Shown here in pieces: positions 44,765 to 55,997 of a stretch of 64,000 nucleotides of DNA. Position 1 is the first letter of the stretch, and each line of letters starts with the position of its first letter. The position numbers and the translations under genes are program-made. Source of the DNA: Leptodactylus fallax. Taxonomy: Eukaryota > Chordata > Amphibia > Anura > Leptodactylidae. The stretch covers positions 62,001 through 126,000 of the forward strand of contig CAMRHE010000157.1 in the NCBI GenBank assembly GCA_947044405.1, in the 5' to 3' direction. Below the pieces are notes generated by a model, which did no database searches, had not been told where the DNA came from, and saw only the letters and a list, made by a program, of their open reading frames with translations.

Positions 44765-45065
44765 GTTTCACTTTCCTATCTGTGGTTTGGGATATAATCC
44801 CTTATGTAAACTATTAAAAGTTGAGCTTGAGTTTATAAAGGGCTTATTACTGAACCTGAACTTCATACAGTTTCTGATATGAAACAACCTCTAAGCCCCT
44901 GAATCTGAAATCTACCGGTAATCTAAACACCTTGACTGATATTCAACAAATGGAGTGCACTTATAATACTACCAAGATTGGAAGGAGAAATAAGAAAATG
45001 AAATTCTAATGAAATATCTGTTTCACATAAACGCCATATATGGATAGTATATGAAGCTATCATTA
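44765..45065 (+). promoter_or_regulatory. conserved block upstream of OR gene 2 (candidate promoter/5' exon)
   Basis: 44765-44812 aligns gaplessly with 34851-34898 (41 of 48). It contains GGGATATAATCCCTTATG, and a TTTATAAAGGG TATA-like element lies at about 44834. 2.84 kb upstream of the OR gene 2 ATG. Role inferred from conservation between the duplicates. Confidence 0.5.
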
Positions 45066-45069
45066 CAGG

Positions 45070-46475
45070 TAACTATCACTGCAGGGAACTTTGCATATCA
45101 TTTTGTCTGTGTGTTAGAGAATATAAATAGTATAATATTGGTGGCATAGAAAAACCTTGAAGCTTATAAAATACATTTATGGACAAATGTGTGTTTATAC
45201 AATTACATATTACATTATATACTTCAGAATAGCAGTCTTTAAACAAACCATAATATTATTTTCGTTGCTGCATGATGATATGTTCACATGTATATTTTCA
45301 CATGTTCACATGCATATGTTCTAATGTGGCACATTTGCTGCAGACATTTCTATAATTAAAAATCTATTCCATTAATCTCACTGTGGTTGTTTCTGCAGCA
45401 TATGCTTTGATTGAATTGAACAGTTGCATAAATTCTCCCAAAAAATTGCTGCATTTGAGATTATGCGCACCATATAAAAGGATACATTTTTCCAGAAATA
45501 GCACCACCTTTGTCCATGGGCTGAAGTGAGTGCAATGGGGTATGCCAGAGCTTCTGAATATAGATCCCTTGGATGCTTTGCCTAGCCTCCATTGCACTTC
45601 AGCGCCATTTGCATATTTCCAAAAATTGCAAATGGTGCATGTATTACACTATCTAAAGGTATGATGAGGTCAGGATAATGTCCTCTACAATACAAATATT
45701 TGGTCATGAAAAAAAATTGAAAAAACTAATCATACCTGTAACGTGCCATTCAAATATGTGAGATTCTGCTCTGGACATTTGGGCATTGGAAGCCTCAGTC
45801 ATGAAAATGTTAAACCAAACAAGTGTGTGCACCATTTGTATCACTAGTATATGCAACCAAACGCTTCTTAGGGTTGAGATTCTTATCTACCTTTCTTAGT
45901 AGAACTGATCTAACTAAATGAATTTTTTGTCCTATAAAAATAGATCTACATGGGCACACAATGTATGTCTGTTTTATTCCCTTATCAAAGTCATGTGATA
46001 TGTCATCTCTATAGCTATAATGGTTACTTGGAAGCAAAAAGAATTGAATACTGATGAGCATGGAGCAAAGTTTGGAAACTAAGTGCTGTGTATTATATGG
46101 GTTATACATTTTAAACTCATGTGGACTAGTTTTAGACACTGGAAGGTTTTCATGAATAATTTAATATGCTTATTTTAGGTCTAGCATCAACATTACTACT
46201 AAACTGCTACTAGACCATGCTTTAACACAAAACAGTTTTTCTTTCCTTTTCTTGCCATTTCTGTTTTTGGCCTGTGTATTTGTCTGCACATCCAAAATGT
46301 TGTTTTATTTTTATAAAAATGATAGGAAAATATTTCCCATAGTGAAAATGCTGTGAAAACACATACCTAAAATATTGTGGAAATTCTAATACATTTTTTG
46401 TCCCATGGTAGGGTGCACTGTATCATGGCTTCTAGTTACAGAAATGTAAATGCTAATAGTGCAGCCAGATATTAA
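45070..46475. other. unassigned DNA upstream of OR gene 2
   Basis: No gene or well-defined repeat. A 109-codon minus-strand frame at 45810-46139 lacks family motifs and is not called. Confidence 0.35.
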
Positions 46476-46479
46476 AGAG

Positions 46480-46630
46480 GAGCTATCATCTCTCCAGATA
46501 TATCTGCTTTAGTAAATACTATTATTTCCTAAAAAATAATGATTTTCATATAAAACTGCATTTTGCCATTCTTCTGTTATTTTCCCTAGAATTTTTTGGA
46601 ATAAATTGACAACTGGGTGGAACTTGGGTG
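46480..46630. repeat. AAATTGACAACTGGGTG dispersed repeat, copy 3
   Basis: CATCTCTCCAGATATATCTG, TTTAGTAAATACTATTATTT, CCATTCTTCTGTTATTTTCC and AATAAATTGACAACTGGGTG follow the order seen in copy 2. Confidence 0.55.
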
Positions 46631-46878
46631 AATTTATCAAACCTTGCACTTCAGAATTCTAGCATTAAAAGATCGCAAAATAGAGATCTGCAACTTTTTG
46701 AGCTTGTTTGCAAAAAAAAAAAACTTTGCAACTTTCTGTATTTTTAAACCATATATCCCACTTTTGAAAAATTAGTTGAAAAGTGAACATGGTTAGCCTG
46801 CCTAGCTTTCGCTACAAGAAATGTGTCAACTGTGATTTGGATTGAGAAGAAGGGAGAAGTATAGTGTTTCCTTTAGAA

Positions 46879-46968
46879 TGCTAGGAGTCCCTACCTCCCA
46901 GCGACATACTGTCCCATACGGTAATTGGTACGGGACAGTATGTCGTTGGAAGGCAGGGACTCCTAGCA
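46879..46968. repeat. 90-bp hairpin
   Basis: ATGCTAGGAGTCCCTACCTC through GACATACTGTCCCATAC pairs with GTACGGGACAGTATGTC through CAGGGACTCCTAGCAT around a short CGGTAATTG loop. Wording resembles the repeat at 7258-7330 (CTCCCAACCATCCCAG). Confidence 0.85.
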
Positions 46969-47078
46969 TCATAGATAGCTAAACTGCTAGGAGTCCCGCT
47001 CCCATCATGAATTTCAAGCCGGTAAATATGGCTAACACACGGATGAAACATGGTCATGTGCTGCTACCCTTAGGCTAA

Positions 47079-47262
47079 GGCCCCACATAGCTTTTTATTT
47101 GTTGCAGATTTTGCTGCTGTGTTTTGAGCCAAAGCTGGGAGTAGTTTAACAGAAGGGAAAATATAAGTGTTTCCTTTATAGTTCCCATTCCTTTTCAAAC
47201 CACTTTTGGTGGCCTAAAAAAGTGACAAAATCTGCAACAAAAAAGCAGCTTTTACGTAAAAG
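47079..47262. repeat. GGCCCCACA-type Harbinger-like MITE
   Basis: Preceded by TAA (47076-47078). The left arm GGCCCCACATAGC with GTTGCAGATTTTGCTGCTG and AGCCAAAGCTGGGAGTAG pairs with GTGACAAAATCTGCAACAAA. The right terminus is degraded near TTACGTAAAAGG. Confidence 0.65.
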
Positions 47263-47600
47263 GTGGTGAAAGGTTCTATTTATTGACACCCCTGTAAGCC
47301 ATATCCAATTTCTTGGTCCATTAAATCTATCAATTATCTGCTTATTTCATAAGATTACTTAATTAATTAATTTGATTAATTAATCGAATTTGGGTGTTTT
47401 CTTGAGTTTGTAGCTGGTGTAGTGCATGGCACTAGAATAATAGTACAGTACAGTACAATATTTGCCTACCTTATAAGGCAAATATATAGAACACTATATC
47501 ATAATGCATTGATGTTATTTCATTCACATGGCTGTATTTGTTTCCTATAGGTGACTGATGAATTTTTACATATTGGATTATACACAATATTAGCACCGAG

Positions 47601-48551
47601 ATGAACATATCCAGTTGTAGGAAAGTTGAAGAATTCATTCTTCTTGGGCTAACCAGTCAAAAGAATATTCAGATAGTGTTATTTGTTGTATTTTTATCTT
47701 GTTACATTATATCACTAGGTGGTAACTTAATCATTATTATTCTTAGTAGGATTAGCTTCCGGCTTCACACCCCTATGTATTTCTTCTTAGGTAATTTATC
47801 ATTTTTGGATATCTGGTACACATCAAGTATTGTCCCAAAAATGCTCATTAATTTCTTATCAATGAGAAAAAGCATATCTTTTAATGGTTGTATCAGTCAG
47901 ATGTTCATTCATTTATCTCTCGGTGGGACGGAGTGCTACCTCCTGTTGTCAATGGCCTATGACCGGTATGTGGCTATATGTACCCCACTACACTACACTA
48001 ATATTATGCATCCCGGCTTGTGCATTAAGATGGCATCTGGTTCCTGGTTTGGGGGCATAGTAAACTCTATTGTACACACAGTCCTTGCATTGCAATTGCC
48101 TTTTTGTGGTTCTAATGTAATAAATCACTTTTTCTGTGAGGTTCCTTCAGTACTGGAGCTGGCCTGTGCAGATACTTCTCTTAACAAGACTGTTATTTTC
48201 TTCTTTGCTATGTTGGTAGTGATGGGTCCATTTTTCCTTATCCTCATCACATATGGGTATATAATTTCCAGCATACTAAAGATAAGTACATCTGTGGGAC
48301 GGAGGAAGGCCTTCTCCACCTGTGCTTCACACATTACAGTCGTATCTCTGTTTTATGGCACCATCATATTTATGTATATGAGACCTGGATCAACCCACGT
48401 AGCAAACCAAGACAAGATGGCCACTTTGTTTTACAGTGTTATAACCCCAGTGCTGAATCCTTTGATCTACACTTTAAGGAACAAGGATGTGATAGGGGCA
48501 TTTGTGGACTTACGAAAAAAGATTGTGTCAGACAAAGGAACTGGACATTAA
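47601..48551 (+). CDS. olfactory receptor gene 2 (class II, OR2/OR13-like)
   Basis: 316-residue intronless odorant receptor starting MNISSCRKVEEF. TTTGTTTCCTATAG ending at about 47550 is a probable splice acceptor 50 bp upstream. N-glycosylation site NIS at residue 2; GN at 41-42; LHTPMYFFLGNLSFLD 55-70; Cys 97 and EL2 cysteines 169, 179 and 189; MAYDRYVAIC 118-127; KAFSTCASH 236-244; PVLNPLIYTLRN 283-294. No stop or frameshift. Compared with gene 1 the proteins are about 70% identical over residues 1-96 but about 93% over 97-302 (hand counts). The variable TM2-TM3 part probably changes ligand preference, and the near-identical remainder points to gene conversion or selection. Confidence 0.95.
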   Translation: MNISSCRKVEEFILLGLTSQKNIQIVLFVVFLSCYIISLGGNLIIIILSRISFRLHTPMYFFLGNLSFLDIWYTSSIVPKMLINFLSMRKSISFNGCISQMFIHLSLGGTECYLLLSMAYDRYVAICTPLHYTNIMHPGLCIKMASGSWFGGIVNSIVHTVLALQLPFCGSNVINHFFCEVPSVLELACADTSLNKTVIFFFAMLVVMGPFFLILITYGYIISSILKISTSVGRRKAFSTCASHITVVSLFYGTIIFMYMRPGSTHVANQDKMATLFYSVITPVLNPLIYTLRNKDVIGAFVDLRKKIVSDKGTGH

Positions 48552-48945
48552 TACTACAAATTTGTCTTTTTACTGAAAGTTTTTCTAATACTTTCTTCTG
48601 TAGGTGCAGTGTTAAAAGAAGAGAAAATACATTGTTAGCATTAGGAGGGTCCGCTGTTGTACATGTTACTCTGGCAATGCATATTTCTAATATCTTGACA
48701 AATATTGAGAAAATATTCATCACGCTACTTGGTGCTGATTGTTATGATCAGCTAATATTTATGGTCAGTTTGTATTGACCAGAAGATTTTTATTTATTAA
48801 TTATTTTTTATTTTCAAATATGCATTTATACAGGAGAAAGACGCACAATACAGTTAGTTTAAGACTTCCACACAAGCCTACATCCTTCACCCTACCCACT
48901 AAACCACTCTGAAGGAAAAGGAGAATAGAATTGCTTTATCTTGCT
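48552..48945. other. 3' flank of OR gene 2 with a short repeat
   Basis: 48790-48920 (TTATTTTCAAATATGCATTT, CACACAAGCCTACATCCTTC, CTAAACCACTCTGAAGGAAA) resembles 52340-52410 (CACAAGTTTGCATTCCTCCC, TTAAACTGTTCTGGAGGAAA), so a dispersed repeat starts in the flank. No further coding sequence. Confidence 0.4.
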
Positions 48946-48949
48946 TTGT

Positions 48950-49300
48950 TATTTTTTTAAGGATCTGTTTGTGGGCTTGTCTTTTGCAGGGAGAGCTTTC
49001 ATTTTTTTATTGGTACTATTTTTACCTATTTTAACATATCTTAGCACCTATTTTTCATATTTTAAAAATGTCTACAAACTCTCACTAATTTTTGTTTTTT
49101 AGTCCCACAAGGGGGTTTGAACATATGATCACAGTATATTATGCCTCTGGCTGGGCCTAATAGGCCTCTGTACATTGTAGCATAGAGGCCACTGTTAGGC
49201 ATTCAGCTGATATGGCAACCCCTTTGTACATTGTGTAGAGGGCCTGTGGTGTGAGAGAGGGAGGCACCCCAACGACCCAACGACCCTATATAATCATGTG
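48950..49300. repeat. tail of the TTAACCC-type dispersed repeat
   Basis: TTTGTGGGCTTGTCTTTTGC, TTTTTTATTGGTACTATTTT, TAATAGGCCTCTGTACATTG and GCATTCAGCTGATATGGCAA follow the order of the family's 3' half. Confidence 0.5.
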
Positions 49301-49409
49301 GATTACAATTGTGGGAGTCCAAGCATTACACATATTTGAGTAACAAAGCAGGAAAAAAGGGGTATGCAGCTCACCAACAATGTCCAGATCAGAAATCTGC
49401 GCCTCTGAA

Positions 49410-49916
49410 TTAAAGGGGTATTCCCATGAACATAATCATATTTATATTTGTAGATAATTAAAAGTTAAACATTTTTGCAAATATAAGTAGTTAAAAATTC
49501 TGCAGAGTTTTAAAGATTTTCCCTAACTATCTAAATGGTGACAGTCTGTTGTCTTGATAGGTTGGCAATGGATATGACCATGAATGCAAAAACTTTATAT
49601 GGTCTGGGAATTGTGAAAAACCCAGCCATAATTTTCTTATTGTAGCTGGGATATCAGGCAGGGACACTACATATAGGAGAAGATATCCCAACCACAATAA
49701 GGAAATCTTTGCTGATTTTCTGACCTTAGAAATGTCCTGCATTTATGGTCGTATCCATTGGCAACTGATCAAGACAACAAGACTGTGACCACAAGATATT
49801 TAGCGAAAATCTTTAAAACTCTGCAAAATGTTTAATTACTTATATTTGCAAAAATGTTTAACTTTTAATTATCTACAAATTTAAAAATGGTTATGTACAT
49901 GGGAATACCCCTTTAA
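49410..49916. mobile_element. 507-bp foldback element flanked by TTAA
   Basis: TTAA at 49410-49413 and 49913-49916. The ends AGGGGTATTCCCATG and CATGGGAATACCCCT are exact complements. Inverted pairing continues through TAGATAATTAAAAGTTAAAC (left) and GTTTAACTTTTAATTATCTA (right), then TCTGCAGAGTTTTAAAGATT with its counterpart at about 49800-49830, and on inward. TTAA duplications are typical of piggyBac-group elements. No ORF. Confidence 0.75.
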
Positions 49917-50150
49917 GGTGCACGAAACAGGTAAAGCCCAGACCCAGGGGCCAGAAAGTAGTTAACACATCTGAGTAAAAATGATCAGAACCCAAATAAA
50001 AAATTATGATTAAAATAAAATATAACTTTTAATCTTCATATTAAAAAAAAATATCCATTATTCCAGCAATCCTGAAAACCTCCTAAACGTTTCGAGACAC
50101 ATGTCTCTTAGTCATGGCATGGCTAAGGATCTTTTCTCAATATTTGGCTT
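49917..50150. repeat. repeat with ACGTTTCGAGACACATGTCTC motif
   Basis: Around 50090-50125, AACGTTTCGAGACACATGTC with TCTTAGTCATGGC resembles AACGCGTTTCGGAGACATAA in the palindrome at 3.7-3.9 kb. Distant relatives of one family. Confidence 0.4.
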
Positions 50151-50508
50151 AAAGGGGTTGTCCTCTTTAATTTTTATTGACAATATATCAATCCTTTAAG
50201 GAGTCAGACACTATTCTGGTACCTGTAGGGAGGTGGCATGCAATGAAACCCCCCAAATTTCTTGTCAGTTCAGGCTACTTTTCGCAAACCATCATAATAT
50301 CTGGCTTACATTGGATTATATCCATGCAGTAAAAAAAAACAAAAAACACGTCTACTGGTCAGTAGTCATGACCGTCAACTCTTCAGACCAAATTTGATAA
50401 CATAATTCCTAAAGATATACTACTGTATACATTTTGTAGAGACCTTGCAGGTCTTCAGCTCTGTCATACTAATTCAGTATGTGATGATATAGTACTTCGG
50501 CACTCTAA

Positions 50509-50916
50509 GGGTATGCTCACATGGAGTTTTTTGCAGGCAGAAAAAAGTCAGTTTCAGGAATTAGGAAATGGTTTTTTGACTTGACGCATTTTTTGATGCG
50601 GTTTTTGACGCAGTTTTTTTCACAGTGTTTTTGCTCAGCACACTGTATGGATCTAGAAACTTCTCTTTAAAAAGCGCGCCAAAAAAACGCGTCGCGTATT
50701 TTCCACCTCCCATTGACTTCAATGGGTTTTTCCAAGTGGAATCCACCTGAAGATAGATCATGTCGCTTTTTTTTCCCGCTAGTGGAAAAAAACTGCTAGA
50801 GGAAAAAAACTGCTACTGACTCCCATTGAAATGAATGGGAGGCGTTTTTTCAGGCGGATTTTGAGGCGGATTCCGGGTCAAAATCCTCCTGCAAAAAACT
50901 CTGTGTGAACACAGCC
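50509..50916. repeat. TAA-flanked foldback MITE
   Basis: TAA at 50506-50508 and 50917-50919. Left GGGTATGCTCACATGGAGTT, right AACTCTGTGTGAACACAGCC. Interior symmetric around CCCATTGACTTCAATGGG. Confidence 0.75.
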
Positions 50917-51246
50917 TAAATGTTTTGAATATCAACAAACTTTATTCCATCACAAAATTTTCCACACAGCCATAATATAAAAATTAAAAAATTTTCACAT
51001 GATCTTTGATGTCAATAATCGGACGTTTCGGTCTCCAATGACTTTCATCTGCATGACATCTTATGCAGCATAATAGACCCAAGATCACTGTGTCCCCTGA
51101 CACTAATTCAGTATGTCTGTCTGAAAATTTGCTTTGCAAATGAGCTCTACATGTAGTTAGCCCCACATCCCCTAGAAAAAAAATTATCTACACTGTTCTC
51201 TACATTGTGTTGTTTTGCTAATGCTTGATACTCTGTTTAAAGCTAA

Positions 51247-51482
51247 GGCCCCACGTAGCGAGAAGCAGCAAAAAAAAAAAAAAAAAGCTGCAGAAACGCA
51301 TTGCGTCTTTTTTCATCAGCATTTTTCACATGCTGCGATTTTCAAAAAGTGCAAGTGTTTTTGAAAACGCAGCCTTTCCTCATTGGAGTTCATTCTGCAA
51401 GGTGTGAATGGGATTAGCCAGAATCCCATCCACTTTGTAGGTACTGTAAAACGCAGCTTTTTTGCAACTTGGGGTCCCAGCC
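51247..51482. repeat. TAA-flanked GGCCCCACG Harbinger-like MITE
   Basis: TAA at 51244-51246 and 51483-51485. Left GGCCCCACGTAGCGAGAAGC, right TTTTGCAACTTGGGGTCCCAG plus CC. 236 bp. Confidence 0.75.
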
Positions 51483-51580
51483 TAAAAGGGTTTTAACAAT
51501 GTGAATGTGATGCAGGGTGCGATATCCCCAAACTTAATATTCACTTTAATTCCAGGTTGTCTCTGGTCTCTCCTGTGTAA

Positions 51581-51841
51581 GGCCTCTTGCACACGACCAT
51601 AGTAGATTTACTGTCCGCAAATACTGAACCACAATCCGTAAAAAAAACCTGTCTCCATTACACTGGTCTGTGCCGCAAATGCTTCCAAAAATAGGACAAG
51701 CTTCATAATTTGAGGACCTTGGATAGGACATGGACACACAGCCGCATAAAATATGTTTTTGTGTTTAGGCCAATAGGAATGCATGTGTCCGTACTTTAAT
51801 CTGCAATTGCAGATCAAGAATACGGCTGTATGCATGAGGCC
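51581..51841. repeat. TAA-flanked GGCCTCTTGCACACGACC MITE
   Basis: TAA at 51578-51580 and 51842-51844. Left GGCCTCTTGCACACGACC, right GGCTGTATGCATGAGGCC. 261 bp; a fragment of the same family is at 27.17 kb. Confidence 0.8.
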
Positions 51842-51849
51842 TAAAGGGG

Positions 51850-53280
51850 AGCATGGCCAGTTCTTTTAAGACTGCCACAGACCCTTTTTGGCAATCATAA
51901 AAATCTCAGAAGTCTAAATTTCCACATACTTTCATACAGCCATACATCATATCGCTATGCCATAAATGTAAATAGTGAAAAACACCATTTTAGAAGCCAT
52001 TTACAAAAACAAAGTTGAATGAATACCTGTCAACTTACATTACATTTTAATTTATAACATGCTATAACAGAGAAAATAGACTTTATGCTTAATGCAGGTA
52101 TAAACATATACAGTAATACATGGTCATTAGCACTTTCACACCCATAATATATAGATTCTGGAGGACACATAGTGCTATATAAAACTTTGAAGATAATCTG
52201 CAGGTTCATGAACTCCCATATCCCAGCATTCTCTGTGTGCTCTTTTCAACAGTTCCACCATGAGATTCAGTGTATCCCATAAACGGACTGACAGTATTTT
52301 CCCATACACTTTAAATCACATTCACAGAGTTTGGGAATAAGTTTTAAGACCCCTACACAAGTTTGCATTCCTCCCCCACCCATTAAACTGTTCTGGAGGA
52401 AAAATAGGAGAGAAAAAAAAACATCTCCAAAAAACTGAAATTTTTTCCTCCAGGGACAAGGCCAGGATACAGGGAAGCCATTATGAGACATTTTTCCTCC
52501 CTGTAACAGATACATCCCAGACTGAAAATTAATAGATTTTATAAATAGCTTTTTCCATTCAATAATTATTAGGGGTTACCCGGCCACCCACTACCTGGCA
52601 ATGGACAGAAGCAATATTGGTATAACTATGGATAGTATTATTACTAAATGGCAAATAATATCTAAATTTTAGCTGTAAAATAATATTCAGACATAAATCA
52701 AGTCTTTAAAATTATGTTTCCACAAATGGTGAATTTCCACCTTTTAACCACATTTATTTGTGCTGATTCATTTATGCTTATACTTAGTTAATATACTAAT
52801 ATACTTAATTATACTTAGTTTTCCTGACACAGTGCTCCATATTGCGTATTTGTATATATTTATATAGTGAGAGAGTTACATTTGTGTAAGTTGCATGCTT
52901 TGTCTATACAAAATTGATAGGCCACTGTTAACCGGTCCATGTTATGTATATATCCCCACTAGTCTTGCTACTCAGAAGAAAAAAAAAATTGTACGTTATA
53001 TTACAGCTCCTCACATTTTTATTACAGAACATTTATTTCCTAGCTATATAATAATGTATTAAGGTAGTTAAAATGTGCTGTAATATGGATGATAACTAAG
53101 CATCTGCAGGAGTCTGCTTGTGACCTGCTTGTTAGTCATTGACCGCTCACCTGACATATGTCAATAAAGATAAGGTTACTGCTACTTTCTTCAGCTTTAG
53201 CTAAACATAAAGTGTCAGGTCATGGGGTACAAGAGGATGACCAACCTATTAGGTCAACATTCATTTCAATGGGCATATAT
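51850..53280. other. unassigned DNA
   Basis: No gene recognised. 52340-52410 is the partner of the repeat noted at 48.8 kb. Confidence 0.35.
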
Positions 53281-53283
53281 ATA

Positions 53284-54844
53284 CAGTCATATGAAAAAGT
53301 TTGGGACACAGTAATATTTCAGGATTGAAATGAGGTTTATTGTACTAACAGAAAATGTGCAATATGCATTAAACCAAAATTTGACCGGTCCAAAAGTATG
53401 GGCACCTCAACAGAAAAGTGACATTAATATTTAGTAGATCCTCCTTTTGCAAAAATAACAGCCTCTAGTCGCTTCCTGTAGCTTTTAATCAGTTCCTGGA
53501 TCCTGGATGAAGGTATTTTTGATCATTCCTCTTTACAAAACAATTCCAGTTCAGTTAAGTTTGATGGTCGCCGAGCATGGACAGCCCGCTTCAAATGATC
53601 CCACAGATGTTCAATGATATTCAGGTCTGGGGACTGGGATGGCCATTCCAGAACATTGTAATTGTTCCTCTGCATGAATGCCTGAGTAGATTTGGAGCTG
53701 TGTTTTGGATCATTGTCTTGCTGAAATATCCATCCCCGGCGTAACTTCAAATTCGTCACTGATTCTTGTACATTATTCTCAAGAATCTGCTGATACTGAG
53801 TTGAATCCATGCGACCCTCAACTTTAACAAGATTCCCGGTGCCGGCATTGGCCACACAGCCCCAAAGCATGATGGAACCTCCACCAAATTTTACAGTGGG
53901 TAGCAAGTGTTTTTCTTGGAATGCTGTGTTTTTTTGAGGCCATGCATAACGCCTTTTTGTAAGACCAAACAACTCAATCTTTGTTTCATCAGTCCACAGG
54001 ACCTTCTTCCAAAATGAAGCTGGCTTGTCCAAATGTGCTTTTGCATACCTCAGGCGACTCTGTTTGTGGCGTGCTTTCAGAAACGGCTTCTTTCACATCA
54101 CTCTCCCATACAGCTTCTCCTTGTGCAAAGTGTGCTGTATTGTTGACTGATGCACAGTGACACCATCTGCAGCAAGATGATGCTGCAGCTCTTTGGAGGT
54201 GGTCTGTGGATTGTCCTTGACTGTTCTCACCATTCTTCTTCTCTGCCTTTCTGATATTTTTCTTGGCCTGCCACTTCTGGGCTTAACAAGAACTGTCCCT
54301 GTGGTCTTCCATTTCCTTACTATGTTCCTCACAGTGGAAACTGACAGGTTAAATCTCTGAGACAACTTTTTGTATCCTTCCCCTGAACAACTATGTTGAA
54401 CAATCTTTGTTTTCAGATCATTTGAGAGTTGTTTTGAGGAGCCCATGATGCCACTCTTCAGAGGAGATTCAAATAGGAGAACACCTTGCAATTGGCCACC
54501 TTAAATACCTTTTCTCATGATTGGATACACCTGGCTATGAAGTTCAAAGCTCAGTGAGGTTACAAAACCAATTTTGTGCTTCAGTAAGTCAGTAAAAAGT
54601 AGTTAGGAGTATTCAAATCAATAAAATGATAAGGGTACCCAAATTTTTGCACCGGTCAAATTTTGGTTTAATGCATATTGCACATTTTCTGTTAGTACAA
54701 TAAACCTCATTTCAATCCTGAAATATTACTGTGTCCATCAGTTATTAGATATATCAAATTGAAATGGCTGTTGCAAACACCCAAATATTTAGAACTAAAA
54801 ATGAATAAGATTAATAGGGGTGCCCAAACTTTTTCATATGACTG
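53284..54844 (-). mobile_element. Tc1-like DNA transposon, copy B
   Basis: 1561 bp between TA dinucleotides (53282-53283 and 54845-54846). Same family and orientation as 35165-36814. The left inverted repeat has an internal deletion of about 88 bp: TTTGGG jumps straight to ACACAGTAAT. Confidence 0.95.
53511..54446 (-). pseudogene. Tc1-like transposase, two premature stops
   Basis: Reads MGSSKQLSND from about 54446. Colinear with copy A, including GRPRK, WTDETKI, QQDNDPKHSS and SPDLNIIEHLWD. CGA to TGA after GRVM (about 54090) splits DNA-binding and catalytic parts; TGG to TGA after FCKEE (53523-53525) removes the last residues. Where copy A has its stop (HAR-stop), this copy is intact (HARRPSN). 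All three defects are G:C to A:T transitions. The CDS-equivalent continues to about 53401 beyond the second stop. Inactive. Confidence 0.9.
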
Positions 54845-55244
54845 TACATGCTGCCTAAAAGTGCCTATAGATGCATAGTGATAAGCTCACATTTTTTTTG
54901 TGATCTCTTCTGTATAATAGTACAAGACTGAACACAAGATGAAAAAGCAGTGATCTTGTAAAGTTATCAAAAATGACAACGTGAGTGATCTTTATATGAT
55001 GAAATAATAAAGTAAATCAGTTGTAAGGGAACCTGCTGGCTGCATTACACCCCTCAAATGGCAATCAGTACCTCTGAGGGGGTCTCACATGTTTTTCCCT
55101 ACTGTGTTCATAACACCTGTCTAATGCCCCCATCCCCAGAAAAATCACTTTTATTCGATATGAAAATGGATTGTTTGTAGTAAGGGGTGGAGAGCTAATG
55201 CCAGGAATCAAGCTCTCCCAATCTCTAACTGTCCCCTGTGACAT

Positions 55245-55310
55245 ATATATATATATATATATATATAGATATATATATATCTATATATAGATATATATAT
55301 ATATATGCAT
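55245..55310. repeat. AT dinucleotide microsatellite
   Basis: (TA)n with occasional G/C interruptions, able to form cruciform structures. Confidence 0.9.
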
Positions 55311-55530
55311 TTTTATTGAATGGTTATATCTGAATACTGCAATATACTGGCAAATAATACATGCAATGCCCACAACTCACTGGTGGTTGAGGGCAAGGGT
55401 GGTTAAAGTTCACATGCATTATTGTAAAGTTGTTTCTGGTGGTTTGCCACCTCCTAAAACCAACCCTATTTACAATCTAGAACCTCCAAATGCATTAGAT
55501 TGTCAACATAATCCAGCAACATAAAGCCTG

Positions 55531-55675
55531 AGGCCCCACGTTGCGGAAACACAGCATTTTTTCCAAGAAATGGCTACAAAAGGAATGGGATATGTAAAGG
55601 AAGCTCTTATATACTTATACCCTCTGCTCAATCCACTCCTGGCTTTGGCTCAAAAAACCTCAGCAAAATCTGCAA
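55531..55675. repeat. GGCCCCACG-type MITE, interrupted
   Basis: Left GGCCCCACGTTGCGGAAACA and the right-arm start CTTTGGCTCAAAAAACCTCA with GCAAAATCTGCAACA. The outer right terminus is replaced by the next foldback. Confidence 0.65.
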
Positions 55676-55680
55676 CACAA

Positions 55681-55997
55681 GACGACCGTGCTGCAACCAG
55701 CCTGCCGTGATTTTAAAGCACGGGCTGCACATGGGGGACACAGGGAGGTCCCCGTGTGCCGCCCGTTCATGGGCCGTGCTTCTGCGGCTCCTTTCAGTAA
55801 ATGAATAAGAGCCATGGAACCACGGGCCGCAAAATAGGACAAGAATAGGACATGTCCTATCTGACGTGGCCCGGACTGTCGGCCCACATGCAGGACCGTG
55901 AAAATCACAGTCATGTGTATGAGCCCATAGAAAAGAATGAGTCAGTGTTCTGTCTGTGAAATACACGGATAGCACACTGACCCACAGCACGGTCGTC
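55681..55997. repeat. foldback with ACGACCGTGCTG ends
   Basis: ACGACCGTGCTG (55681) and CAGCACGGTCGT (ending about 55997) are exact complements. It abuts the MITE at 55531-55675, whose GCAACA is echoed by CTGCAACC after the right end. Overlapping minus-strand frames of 84-124 codons are readings of this repeat. Confidence 0.65.
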
